DNA from: Pyrinomonadaceae bacterium MAG19_C2-C3
Lineage (GTDB): Bacteria; Acidobacteriota; Blastocatellia; Pyrinomonadales; Pyrinomonadaceae
DNA: 52,512 nt
Assembly (NCBI GenBank): GCA_024330265.1
Contig: JANDLT010000037.1
Coordinates: forward strand, 1-52,512
Direction: 5' to 3'
The first letter of the stretch is position 1. Every line of letters begins with the position of its first letter. The translations under genes and the position numbers were made by a program. Under the pieces are notes generated by a model. It saw nothing but the letters and a program-made list of their open reading frames with translations, was not told the DNA's origin and did no database searches. This document shows positions 33,466 to 41,559 of this stretch, piece after piece.

Positions 33466-33682
33466 GAGCATTTTCCTTTCTGCTTGGCAGTTAATCTGTT
33501 GTGTGTCGAGAGCTTGCAAAGTTTTGTTTGCCGCTCGCTTTTTCTTTTCGTACCTGACGGGCGCGAGAGGAAGTTCAGTGCCGATGAATCGTCTGAACTT
33601 CCTCTCGTTAAGTCGCTAAAGTCGCTTTTCGCTCACCACTTTTTCTTATTTATTCGCTCGTAAAGTAATGAGCGTGAGTGAC

Positions 33683-35224
33683 TCAAGCTGCGGGCAACAT
33701 CGTTTGCGTTGCAACAGAAGAACGAACCTTGAGTGCTTCCCAAATGCGCGCACGGTCTTGACGCGGCAGTTTGTGAATGGTGTTGTCAGGGCGGTTCTGT
33801 CCATACATCGCCCAACGTAGGAACGTGAGTTTGCGTGCGCTCGCGGTTTCGATTTCGCGCAAGCATTGTGTGATGAAACGCTGCCTGATTGAAGCGGGAA
33901 GCGTCGGCGGTTCGCACTTCAGGTATTGACTCTTGGCAACGGTGTTAAGCGCGGTGAAGTGCGCGAGAGTCAACCGCCTATCTTCTTTCGCTTGGTACGC
34001 TTCCTTGATTGAAGTCGCAATGTCTCCGGTGTTTTGGGCGCGACGTATGCGACGATGATAGGAGCGGTAAAGCGAACTCGAATGACACGCGCGTGAATGA
34101 AAATCACTTGTCAGTTGTTCCAATAACTTCTCCAACACGAAGCGCGTCTGTTCGCGTTCTTCAACATAAGGACAGACCTTTATGGTGCGCGTGACTTCAA
34201 CCGTTTCGCCCTTGATTGAGACGAGAGAGCGTGCAGTGCGCGCCACGCGCTCGTGGTAAATGAAGTTGATTGACGCATCAATCCAGTCGTAGATTTCTTC
34301 TAACGGCTCACCTGAAACGTAGAGTTTGCGAAGCTCGCTCGCCATGAATTTAGCTTCTTCGGGCAGCGAATTTTCATCAACGTCGTCATCAAGCGTGCCG
34401 ACAACGCAAACGCGCTCGCCGTCGGTCATATGAAGACTGACGACATGGTTTTCGTCGTACTGCTCATAGACGGATTCATAGTAGAGAAGCAGCGCGTCAG
34501 CTTCTTCCGCCGTCTCGGTCGCCGCGTCCATCTCGGCGAAATGGGCTTCGTATTCGTCATATGCGAAGCCGCTCGCTTTGCGCGGAATCTGACGCGAAAT
34601 GTGGCGAAGTTCGAGTTGGAAAATGTCCGCATGAGTGATGTCGGTTTCACCCAGAACCTCTGCGGCGCGACGCTCAAACGCTGCACGCTTGTCGCTCAAA
34701 CTCTCGTCGTCGGAGATGGAATTAAACGAAGAGAGTGATTCAAGTTCCGTTTCGATGACCTCACCGAAAGCGCGTTCTTCTTCCGTCGCCGTGATTGACG
34801 AAAGGTGCAGAGCAAGCAAGCCTATCTCTTTCAACACGTCTCCGGCTGGACGCTGCTTCGCTTCTTTGTAGTAATGCGAAGCGATGCTTTGCAGTTCGCG
34901 TGCGCGACCGTCTTCGCCTGCAATCAACTTCACGCAACGCACAAACTCAACCGCGTCGGCTGTGTTGCCGAAGATGCGTTCGGCGTAAGGCACGGAGACG
35001 ATTTTGGTTTCCTTATCAGGTTCGGAAGTCGAGCCTAAGTCAGGTTCAATGCGAACTATAAGGTTACCCGCGATGGTGTGTTCTTCGTAGTCGAGGCGGG
35101 CTAGTTGCGGCAAACGTGACAAGTGGTTGTACACGTCTTGGCGCGGCGAACCCGTGTTGGCGGGCGTGAAAATTTGGCGGAGCGACGGACGCTCAACCCG
35201 TGTTGATACAAGTTGCGGTAACAT
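33683..35224 (-). CDS. Unknown 513-aa plasmid protein
   Basis: The ATG at 35224 follows gaaggagaa. The protein is acidic in its first two thirds, with long helices, and basic in the last third (about 390-513: SLYRSYHRRIRRAQNTGDI and on). I see no nucleotide-binding loop, no zinc ligands, no signal peptide and no membrane segment. The pattern (acidic helical front, basic back) suggests a multi-domain nucleic-acid-associated protein. It is monocistronic and minus-strand, with a conserved 19-bp motif 47-65 bp upstream that it shares with the gene at 32001-32384. That suggests common control with the plasmid maintenance set. The 33520-33682 gap after it holds nothing clear. Confidence 0.55.
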   Translation of the reverse strand: MLPQLVSTRVERPSLRQIFTPANTGSPRQDVYNHLSRLPQLARLDYEEHTIAGNLIVRIEPDLGSTSEPDKETKIVSVPYAERIFGNTADAVEFVRCVKLIAGEDGRARELQSIASHYYKEAKQRPAGDVLKEIGLLALHLSSITATEEERAFGEVIETELESLSSFNSISDDESLSDKRAAFERRAAEVLGETDITHADIFQLELRHISRQIPRKASGFAYDEYEAHFAEMDAATETAEEADALLLYYESVYEQYDENHVVSLHMTDGERVCVVGTLDDDVDENSLPEEAKFMASELRKLYVSGEPLEEIYDWIDASINFIYHERVARTARSLVSIKGETVEVTRTIKVCPYVEEREQTRFVLEKLLEQLTSDFHSRACHSSSLYRSYHRRIRRAQNTGDIATSIKEAYQAKEDRRLTLAHFTALNTVAKSQYLKCEPPTLPASIRQRFITQCLREIETASARKLTFLRWAMYGQNRPDNTIHKLPRQDRARIWEALKVRSSVATQTMLPAA

Positions 35225-35270
35225 CAGAGTGCTTCTCCTTCGAGAAAGAAATTTGGTTAAAGCACTCCGC

Positions 35271-35289
35271 TACTGTCTTTCTAAAATTT
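35271..35289 (-). promoter_or_regulatory. Shared 19-bp upstream motif, copy 2
   Basis: This is an exact second copy of AAATTTTAGAAAGACAGTA (minus strand), located 47-65 bp upstream of the 513-aa gene. The bases around it do not match copy 1. The almost identical distance to the start codon in both places supports a functional promoter or operator rather than a chance repeat. Confidence 0.55.
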
Positions 35290-35454
35290 ATTGGTTGGAA
35301 ATGCGGACGTTGAAAAGAAAGGAAGGGCGTTGATGGAAAGTTTTAATTTTCAAGTCGCCCTATTTCAAAGTGACTCGCTGAACAAATGCAGCATGGCGAG
35401 GTTTAAATAAAGTGCGGCGTCTTCCGGTCAAACTGTTTGTCGCAGTGAATTTAT

Positions 35455-36357
35455 ATGGATAAAAAAGAATTTCTGTTACGTCAGATAGCGAAGACAAACA
35501 AGAAAAGTTACGAGAATTATGTGGTGACAAGAGTGATCCACAAACTAGACGATTCAACCGTAAAGTTCATTACGCAACAGTATGTGCGCCGTCCTCAAAA
35601 GCGGCGCGCTTTAACTGACCTATACCTTCCGCAGATTTCATTTCACGTCGAGATAGACGAGGGGTATCACAAATCTATTGGAGAAGCGGATAAGGTTCGA
35701 GAGGCTGACATCATAGATGCAACGGGACATACCATTGCGCGCGTGGATGCCACCTTACCGATTGATGAGTTGAATAACTCAATTGATGGAGTGGTCAAAC
35801 GGATTCGTGAACAGATTCAAATTAAACGCGACCTTCAGCAGTTTGAGGATTGGAATCCTGAAAAAGAACATAATCCACACGCGCATATCGAGAAGGGCTA
35901 CATGGATTCGGATGAAGATGTTGCCTTCTATCGTCATGCTGATGCGTGCAACTGCTTCGGGCATTCATACGTGCAATATCAACCTGCGCTGGCGCGTCAC
36001 GCTGTCGAAAAAGGGCTAACAATCTGGTTCCCGAAACTCTATGATAACGCCGATTGGCATAACGTCATCTCCGATGATGAAGAAACCATCTATGAGCGTA
36101 GAAAGCGAGATAACGATGAATTTATTCGCTCTTATCTCAACCGAACGGATAGGTTCAAACGCTTAGTTTTTGCAAGAGTGCGCGATTCTCTTGGCAGCGT
36201 CATGTACCGCTTCAAGGGCTTTTATGAAGTGGATGTTGAGACTTCGCGGGAGACATTCACCATTACATATCGGCGGAAGGGTAGGAGAGTAAGAACGTAT
36301 GCGCCGATTGAGGAATTTGCTCGGTATGATAAAACGGCGATTGAGGAATCAACATAA
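35455..36357 (+). CDS. PvuRts1I/AbaSI-like modification-dependent restriction nuclease
   Basis: The protein is 300 aa. The N-terminal 120 residues fit the Vsr-like PD-(D/E)XK nuclease of this family: YENYVVTRVIHKLDD, VKFITQQYVRRP, RALTDLYLPQISFHVEIDEG (acidic cluster D55, E66, D68, E69), then ADKVREADIIDATGHTIARVD. The second half (GLTIWFPKLYDNADWHN, RLVFARVRDSLGSVMYRFKG, FYEVDVE) resembles the SRA-like reader domain that binds 5-hydroxymethyl- or glucosylated cytosine. Such enzymes need no partner methylase and cut modified phage DNA. It stands alone, with a weak ribosome-binding site and a strong terminator after it. The assignment rests on remembered family features and should be tested by alignment. 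Confidence 0.68.
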   Translation: MDKKEFLLRQIAKTNKKSYENYVVTRVIHKLDDSTVKFITQQYVRRPQKRRALTDLYLPQISFHVEIDEGYHKSIGEADKVREADIIDATGHTIARVDATLPIDELNNSIDGVVKRIREQIQIKRDLQQFEDWNPEKEHNPHAHIEKGYMDSDEDVAFYRHADACNCFGHSYVQYQPALARHAVEKGLTIWFPKLYDNADWHNVISDDEETIYERRKRDNDEFIRSYLNRTDRFKRLVFARVRDSLGSVMYRFKGFYEVDVETSRETFTITYRRKGRRVRTYAPIEEFARYDKTAIEEST

Positions 36358-36377
36358 AGTCTTATGAAGGCAATAAA

Positions 36378-36408
36378 AAGGGCGCGTCGCTCGGAGCGGC
36401 GCGCCCTT
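36378..36408. terminator. Strong hairpin terminator after the modification-dependent nuclease
   Basis: The sequence aagggcgcgtcgctc folds with gagcggcgcgccctt around a single central base, giving a GC-rich stem of about 15 bp with one T-G pair. It is flanked by A-rich (aataaaa) and T/A (ttaaaa) bases. It lies 20 bp after the plus-strand nuclease stop and just before the convergent minus-strand gene ending at 36441. It therefore probably terminates transcription in both directions. Confidence 0.8.
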
Positions 36409-36440
36409 AAAAGCTTGTGGGATTGACTGCTCCGCTCATT

Positions 36441-36686
36441 TCATAAAGGCAGCAAAAGATCATCGTCCGCTTCGTCTGACGATGCTTTGCGGGCGCGTGC
36501 TTCTTCGATGGTAATCATCGCTTCTATCTCTGCTTGTAGTCGCTCATAGCGCGAGCGTTCCCCGTCGGTCAAAGTTGCCTCGTGCAGCGCACGGTCGCTT
36601 TCAATTGAAGTGACATCAGAACCAGTATCGGGAGGTTCCGATCCGTCACCGGGCAGCAAGTTAAAATCTTCATTTGACATGGGCAT
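36441..36686 (-). CDS. Small acidic hypothetical protein downstream of the sigma54 activator
   Basis: The protein is 81 aa from the ATG at 36686, which follows gagaggag (upstream in-frame starts lack a site). It is very acidic, with a central helix (ATLTDGERSRYERLQAEIEA; ITIEEARARK) and the end DEADDDLLLPL. It is probably co-transcribed with the activator gene 46 bp upstream. There is no domain I recognise. A modulator or partner of the activator is a guess from adjacency. Confidence 0.5.
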   Translation of the reverse strand: MPMSNEDFNLLPGDGSEPPDTGSDVTSIESDRALHEATLTDGERSRYERLQAEIEAMITIEEARARKASSDEADDDLLLPL

Positions 36687-36732
36687 AGACTCCTCTCGTG
36701 CGGTGTGAGTCACGCCCTCATCATATAAGGTT

Positions 36733-37869
36733 TCAGGCACGTTTGCCGACCTCTAACGGTGCGCTGCTGTCCATTCTTCGCGCGGCACGACGCAGGTGTT
36801 GCTTGAGCGCGCTATGTGTTAGCCCCAAACGGCGAGCCGCCGCTGGAAGGTGTCCGGTCTTGCGGCGCGCGGCTTCGATGCCACACCGACGCACACGGGC
36901 TTCCCACTCCCTCAATGACTCACCGTGCCGGATGATACAAATCTCCGGCGGTACGACTATTTCACCTTCGGTTGATTCACGGCGCGGCGCATCTGTTTCG
37001 TGTGAAGCGGTAGAGAGTTTGTTGATGTACCGGCGCACCTCTTCGGTTTTTATCGGGGTGTCATCCACGATATAGCTTGTAAGTTCATAAACCATGTTCC
37101 GCAAGCGACGAATGTTGCCGGGAAAGTCGAACTCTAAAAGTAAGCGGACGGCTTCGCGTTCAATCGTGAAGGCTTGCGCGCGTTCGCTCATACGCGCCGA
37201 TTCGCGTAAGAAATGATCGAGCAGAGCGGGAATGTCTTCGCGGCGTTCGCGCAACGGGACGGTTTCGATTTGCAGCACACTCAAACGGCAATACAAATCT
37301 TCGCGGAACGCGCCCGATTCAATCATCGCCGTGAGGTCGCGCGAAGTGGCGGTAATGATGCGTATGTCGCATTCCACATAGCTGTTTGTGCCGAGCCGCT
37401 TGATGCGCTTTTCTTCAATCGCTTTGAGCAGTTTATTCTGCATCGCAAGCGGAATCTCGCCGATTTCATCAAGGAAAAGTGTGCCGCCGATGGCTTCCTC
37501 GAATAGTCCGGCGTGGTCGCGGTCGGCTCCGGTGAACGCGCCTTTGCGATAGCCGTAAAGTTCGGCTTCAAACAGATGTTCGGGAAGCGCGGCGCAGTTG
37601 ATGTCTTTGAACGGATGCCCTGCGCGGCGCGAACGCTCATGGGTTTGGAGTGCGGCAAGGGTTTTGCCGGTGCCGGTTTCGCCGGTGATAAGAACGTCGA
37701 AGTGCGCGTTGCGGGCGGCGCGTTCGATGTCCGCTTCGAGCCGTTGGGCTTTAAGGCTCGGCAAGAGGCTTGGGTTGGTTGAATTGAAATTCCAAAGGTC
37801 TGGAGTTAGGGATTGTAGATATTCCTCCTGCTGGTAAGTACCGACAGGAGGAATGGGGTGCTGCCGCAT
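36733..37869 (-). CDS. Sigma54-dependent transcription activator lacking a receiver domain
   Basis: The 378-aa protein starts behind aaggagaag. It goes almost directly into the AAA+ domain: Walker A GETGTGKT (residues 63-70), the sigma54-contact loop GAFTGA (110-115), Walker B LFLDEIGE (131-138), and sensor/arginine segments ([20 protein letters not shown]). It ends in a Fis-type HTH ([22 protein letters not shown]). There is no receiver, GAF, PAS or forkhead domain, as in PspF-type activators, so activity is likely set by a partner protein or by its own level. The intact GAFTGA implies real activation of a sigma54 promoter. No convincing -24/-12 promoter was found in the window, so its targets may be elsewhere. 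Confidence 0.85.
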   Translation of the reverse strand: MRQHPIPPVGTYQQEEYLQSLTPDLWNFNSTNPSLLPSLKAQRLEADIERAARNAHFDVLITGETGTGKTLAALQTHERSRRAGHPFKDINCAALPEHLFEAELYGYRKGAFTGADRDHAGLFEEAIGGTLFLDEIGEIPLAMQNKLLKAIEEKRIKRLGTNSYVECDIRIITATSRDLTAMIESGAFREDLYCRLSVLQIETVPLRERREDIPALLDHFLRESARMSERAQAFTIEREAVRLLLEFDFPGNIRRLRNMVYELTSYIVDDTPIKTEEVRRYINKLSTASHETDAPRRESTEGEIVVPPEICIIRHGESLREWEARVRRCGIEAARRKTGHLPAAARRLGLTHSALKQHLRRAARRMDSSAPLEVGKRA

Positions 37870-38287
37870 CTTGGGTTGCTTCTCCTTGAATTGTATTGTT
37901 GATGCTCGGCGGAGAAGTTCACTGCGTAAAGACGCGCCGCATGTAGGAAACTTCCGAGTCTGCGGGAACGCAGAAGAAGCGGAGCCTATGTGGTCAAGAA
38001 ATTTCGCGGTTCAAAATGAAGGGCGAAACATCAAGCGAACTTGTGCGAGCGGAGAAGCTAAAATCAAGTATTGTGCCGTCGCGTCGCACGCACGATTGAA
38101 GAGATGTTTGGAGAAGTGAAAACGATTGTGTGGGTTGAAGTTAGCCGACAAAGAGTGAACGGTGAGTGCCATCAAGCTAACTTCGTACCGCTGTCTCAAG
38201 GTTGAAACAGTTGTCACACGTTTGGCATGAAGTGTCGCAGATGTGAAACGGCGCGCGGTCTTCCAAAAAGGCTGTTAGTTGTTTTCA
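37870..38287. other. Gap of about 420 bp without a gene, containing a 9-bp inverted repeat
   Basis: No open frame here looks like a real gene. A perfect inverted repeat, gaagttagc (38137-38145) and gctaacttc (38176-38184) with a 30-bp spacer, is the only clear structure. It could be a hairpin or an operator for the minus-strand activator gene that begins at 37869. A promoter for that activator should also lie here. Confidence 0.35.
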
Positions 38288-38743
38288 CTACATGATTAAC
38301 TTGGTGGCAAGCACGCTGCCTTCTCTTTCCGGGTCGTTACACTCGCCGCGCCCGCGAGAACAAAAGGCGCATAAACACCCGCAATCATGCGTGAAGCTTT
38401 CCAGCGTAATATCCGTGTCAAAGTTAGCGTAGAAGACGGCGTACATAGAATCACTCAAACGCGCGGGACGGAGCGCGTACCAGTGGACATCCTGCTCGCC
38501 GTGTTCGGTCAAGCGGGTCATCAAACTCTCCAACATCCGTAGCGTCTGACCGCGCACGCATAGTTCCCAAGCCACTGCAATCAGCAGGTCTCCCCCGCTC
38601 CAATCGCGCAAGAAGCGGTCGCGCATCTCCGCGTCACACTCGAACACTTCATCGAGTAATGAAACCGGTGCGTCCCGCAACGTCCACACGAATAGTGCCT
38701 GACTTGCAGAAGATGTGTGCAGTAGGCAAAGATTTTTAGTCAC
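38288..38743 (-). CDS. Hypothetical protein with Cys-rich tail
   Basis: The protein is 151 aa from GTG 38743, without a clear ribosome-binding site. The body is an alpha/beta mixture (QALFVWTLRDAPVSLLDEV; VHWYALRPARLSDSMYAVFY). The C-terminal part has five closely spaced cysteines with a His (FTHDCGCLCAFCSRGRGEC). This suggests a small metal site, perhaps a zinc ribbon or Fe-S cluster. I do not recognise the family. Its neighbours on the same strand are also small plasmid-type genes, about 100 bp away. Confidence 0.4.
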   Translation of the reverse strand: MTKNLCLLHTSSASQALFVWTLRDAPVSLLDEVFECDAEMRDRFLRDWSGGDLLIAVAWELCVRGQTLRMLESLMTRLTEHGEQDVHWYALRPARLSDSMYAVFYANFDTDITLESFTHDCGCLCAFCSRGRGECNDPEREGSVLATKLIM

Positions 38744-38844
38744 GGCATTTGTCCGGGGATGAATAGTATTGCAGCATAATCAGAGTCTATGTGCGGCAAA
38801 GACTCACTGCTACGGTGAGCAACCGTCGTGCCGTCATCGCTTGG

Positions 38845-39228
38845 TTACTGCGGCATCTGATCCTGACATGAGCGGCGTAGCGCGTCCTGCGCCGACACCA
38901 CGCGCAAGTGGTGATGCGCGGCGAGCGGACGCTTGCGCGTGACGACGGGCGCGGGAGAAAGGGCGAGAGAGTTATTAACCAACGGGAGATTGTTCGCGGG
39001 CGGATCAGAAGGCGGAGACGGCGGATGACGGCGCGCTTTTCGTGCGATGAGCCATAGCTCAAGCCTTTCGCAACACCCGTCGAACAGCTTGTTGAGAAAC
39101 TCAGTAATATACCGGCAGAGCGTTACCAACCCGATGACGACGAGAAACGCTATGGCAAGCAGCAACAAACCTTCGCGCAACGTAACGCCGACCGCTATGA
39201 AAGCGGCAGAAGAAAGCAAGCAGAGCAT
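38845..39228 (-). CDS. Small membrane protein of unknown function
   Basis: The protein is 127 aa, starting behind aggag about nine bases upstream. Two adjacent hydrophobic stretches (LCLLSSAAFIAVGVTL and GLLLLAIAFLVVIGLVTL) form the first 35 residues. A short amphipathic segment with two Cys follows (FDGCCERLELWL), and then a basic, Pro-rich tail (ARRHPPSPPSDPP). The topology suggests a membrane hairpin with a cytosolic tail. It may be an entry-exclusion or transfer accessory protein, but nothing in the sequence shows this. Confidence 0.45.
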   Translation of the reverse strand: MLCLLSSAAFIAVGVTLREGLLLLAIAFLVVIGLVTLCRYITEFLNKLFDGCCERLELWLIARKARRHPPSPPSDPPANNLPLVNNSLALSPAPVVTRKRPLAAHHHLRVVSAQDALRRSCQDQMPQ

Positions 39229-39384
39229 AAGAGGCGACTCCTACAATTGAATTAGCGAAATCGCTTATTGCGCGCCTCTCTGATTCTCTCCACCGCGCTC
39301 TTACCGTTTGTGATTATTTATGAATTGGGAAGATATCAATAGTGAAGGTAGTTCTTAGGAAAGGAAAACTTTGAAGACGGGTAA

Positions 39385-39663
39385 TCAGTTGACGTGAGTT
39401 TGATGCTCCGTCAACAAGCGGCGTCCTTCTTCGGTCAAACCACCGACAACCATCACCATCTCGACGCGCTCTTGACCCTGATGCGTGCGCGTTTGCTCGA
39501 ACAGTTGGCGCACAATGCCGAGCCGCTCCATCTCGCGCAACCTTTCGACCGTATTATCGAACTCCGCAAGGTTTTCATGAGTACGAAGAAACGGCTCGAA
39601 GATGCTCACGCCGGAATCAATCTGTTGCAGCAACATCAGAAATGGAGAAGGTGAAACTGTCAT
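39385..39663 (-). CDS. Small winged-helix-like hypothetical protein, paralogue of 6281-6592
   Basis: The protein is 92 aa from the ATG at 39663, which shares its A with the TGA of the upstream gene, so the two are coupled. Helices LMLLQQIDSGVSIFEP and EFDNTVERLREMERLGIV, followed by MVMVVGGLTEEGRRLL, match the arrangement of the 103-aa protein at 6281-6592. The match includes the FEP turn, the LRE-E helix and GGLT-x-x-G-x-x-LL. The fold is probably a small winged helix. The role is unknown. Confidence 0.6.
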   Translation of the reverse strand: MTVSPSPFLMLLQQIDSGVSIFEPFLRTHENLAEFDNTVERLREMERLGIVRQLFEQTRTHQGQERVEMVMVVGGLTEEGRRLLTEHQTHVN

Positions 39664-40079
39664 CACGCCCGCTTTATACTTTCTTTTGGTGAAGGCTGCC
39701 TAACCTGCGCTAAATAACTCTCAACATCATAAGTGGCGACTATCTCGCCAATCACATCAAGCGGCATCTCATCCGCTTTCGTAAAATTGATGCAGCTTTT
39801 GCCCATCTTCAATCGCTTGCCCGAAGTCTCTAACTTTGTTCTTAATTCAGGAGACAGGTACGCGCACATCAAGTACAAGCTGATGTAGTTTTTCTGATTA
39901 GCGAGCGCGACATAAATCTCATCTCCCGCTTTGAACGTCAGGAACTTCGTGTCTGCGTGTTCGCTGTATCCCGCCGGAATATTCTGCCGCACCGTATCCC
40001 ACACTTTGACGATTTCCACCAGCCTCTCGGCGGGTAAGTTCGCTAAGAATCCCTCATAAGAATTACGTTCGTTTGGCAT
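39663..40079 (-). CDS. DUF1801-like protein
   Basis: The protein is 138 aa from the ATG at 40079, with gagg about eight bases upstream. The sequence resembles small DUF1801/YdhG-like proteins: a helix with LVEIVKVWDTVRQNIPAGYS, TKFLTFKAGDEIYVALANQ, YISLYLMCAYL, GKSCINFTKADEMPLDVI. In that family the fold binds or rearranges small ligands, but the function is unknown. It is translationally coupled to the winged-helix-like gene at 39385-39663. Confidence 0.6.
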   Translation of the reverse strand: MPNERNSYEGFLANLPAERLVEIVKVWDTVRQNIPAGYSEHADTKFLTFKAGDEIYVALANQKNYISLYLMCAYLSPELRTKLETSGKRLKMGKSCINFTKADEMPLDVIGEIVATYDVESYLAQVRQPSPKESIKRA

Positions 40080-40225
40080 ATTCAAGTCCTCAAGAGGCGT
40101 TCGCTTGATGCGCGTTGAAGCATTCGTCTGGCACAGCGAAAAAGATTCTTCTTGTCACGAGGTGTGTTGCGTGCTTAGAATCGCGTTTCGTTCGTGAAAT
40201 ACAAGTAAAGCATGAAAGCGAAACG

Positions 40226-40434
40226 ATGAGCAAGAATCAATCAGCGGCAACCGGCGAAGCGTGTGCAATGAACGTCAAAGCCGTCTGGGAATTTACCCGC
40301 GACCCGATGAGATTAACAATTCCGCTTTTTACGAGCGGCGTTTCGGCTGGCTTTCCATCTCCAGCGGAGGATTGGATTGAAGGAAAATTAGACTTCAATT
40401 GCTGGCTGATAGACCATCCGGCGGCGACCTTCAT
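40226..40434 (+). pseudogene. umuD: umuD remnant (N-terminal part)
   Basis: From ATG 40226 the frame encodes the start of a UmuD-type protein: a poorly conserved head, then LTIPLFTSGVSAGFPSPAED, WIEGKLDFNCWLIDHPAATF. That covers the self-cleavage Ala-Gly site and the opening of the S24 peptidase domain. The homology stops at about 40431. The catalytic Ser and Lys region is missing. Six bases later a piece of the umuC 3' end begins. The umuD gene is therefore truncated by an internal deletion that fused it to umuC. Confidence 0.75.
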
Positions 40435-40436
40435 AG

Positions 40437-40704
40437 CTTTACCGCGAAGGATATGCTTGCAAGAAAGCGGGCGTAATGCTCAACGACTTTTTTGCCGTCA
40501 GATGAATTTACAGGGCGAATGTTCGATCAAGATTCATGGGAGAAGCTACGACGCATCTCGCAGGCGATGGATAAAATCAACAAAAAGCACGGACGCCATA
40601 CTTTGCGTTATGGATCTGTGGAAACATCCGGTAGGTGGGAGGCGAAGCGGAGAAGCCCGCGCTACTCAACCGATTGGCGCGAGCTGGCAGTCATCAGAGG
40701 ATAG
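40437..40704 (+). pseudogene. umuC: umuC remnant (C-terminal end), frameshifted
   Basis: This is the last part of a translesion DNA polymerase UmuC. The frame at 40437 gives LYREGYACKKAGVMLNDF, matching the conserved Gly-Tyr-x-x-Lys-Lys-Ala-Gly-Val-x-Leu of UmuC. A T6 run at about 40485-40490 then shifts the frame. One T fewer would restore LPSDEFTGRMFDQDSW and the DUF4113 end: QAMDKINKKHGRHTLRYGS and SPRYSTDWRELAVIRG, to the stop at 40702. The missing part of the operon (end of umuD plus most of umuC) is on the order of 1.2-1.3 kb by normal gene sizes. The palm and thumb domains are gone, so no polymerase is made. Confidence 0.75.
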
Positions 40705-40811
40705 GTAGTCGGTGAAATGATCCTTCTCTGCATCATCTTCATTAAGGTAGATTAATGCTTGTCCGATGTTCATCGTTTCGATTATGATGAACATCAAGGG
40801 GGATCTTAATA

Positions 40812-41051
40812 ATGGCAGGCTCAAGCACAACTAAAAAGCATAAGCACTTCATTCTCGACCAAGCGAAGATCGAGCGGGCGCAGAAGCTGCTCGGCACACA
40901 GACGGAGAAGGAGACTATTGAGCGCGCGTTAGAAGAAGTCATCGAGGAGCGCGAACGCAACCGCAGGGCGTGGACGGCGCACGAGCGTTTCGTCAAAAGC
41001 GGCATTGAAATTCGTGATGTTTACGGGGTGCTTCAGGCTGAAGCTGAATGA
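40812..41051 (+). CDS. VapB-like antitoxin
   Basis: The 79-aa protein has a ribosome-binding site gggggat. A basic head leads to KHFILDQAKIERAQKLLG, then TQTEKETIERALEEVIEERE, the pattern of ribbon-helix-helix antitoxins that pair with PIN toxins. The C-terminus (VKSGIEIRDVYGVLQAEAE) should occupy the toxin active site. It lies 26 bp before the PIN gene, and the two form a classical toxin-antitoxin operon that stabilises the element. Confidence 0.75.
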   Translation: MAGSSTTKKHKHFILDQAKIERAQKLLGTQTEKETIERALEEVIEERERNRRAWTAHERFVKSGIEIRDVYGVLQAEAE

Positions 41052-41077
41052 TTGGGACACAAAGTTGAAGATTTCCG

Positions 41078-41500
41078 ATGCAGCCGGTCTTGTTTGACAC
41101 ATCCGTTTATATCACCGCGCTTCGACAAGGTGATGATGCTGTGCTAGGGACGCGGAATGTCGCCTACGGTTCGCCCTTGTGGTTAAGTGCAGTGGTGTTG
41201 GAAGAACTCTACGCTGGTGCAGACGGGCGGGGGCGCAAACGCCTTGCCAAGTTTGAGCGTGATTTTGTGAAGGTGAATCGTCTGCTGGTGCCGGAAGCGA
41301 ACGAGTGGTCGCGGACGGGCGCGGTGTTGGCGCAGATTGGCGAGAAGTATGGTTATGAAAAGATCGGCAGGGCGCGGTTGACGAACGACACACTGATTGG
41401 CACGAGCGCGGCGCGGCAAGGGATAGTGTTGCTCACTAAAAATGCGCGCGACTTCGAGTTGATAGCGGAGTTTTGCTCATTACAGTATCAACTTATGTAA
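41078..41500 (+). CDS. VapC-like PIN-domain ribonuclease toxin
   Basis: The 140-aa protein has PIN-domain acidic residues at the expected places: LFDTSVYITAL (D at about 7), VVLEELYAGA (E), RARLTNDTLIGTSAA (D), and TKNARDFELIA (D). VapC toxins cleave RNA, often tRNA or rRNA, until neutralised by VapB. The gene is directly downstream of its antitoxin and leads into the type III restriction locus, which may share the transcript. Confidence 0.85.
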   Translation: MQPVLFDTSVYITALRQGDDAVLGTRNVAYGSPLWLSAVVLEELYAGADGRGRKRLAKFERDFVKVNRLLVPEANEWSRTGAVLAQIGEKYGYEKIGRARLTNDTLIGTSAARQGIVLLTKNARDFELIAEFCSLQYQLM

Positions 41501-41559
41501 AGGCTTGTAATCTCGCCCTGAAGTGTTTCGTTTAACTCTATTCACATTACTCAATATCT

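Noticed and set aside
37853..38119. Plus-strand 88-aa frame opposite the start of the sigma54 activator
   Set aside because: It overlaps the activator's start and ribosome-binding site, and no domain or start signal is visible.
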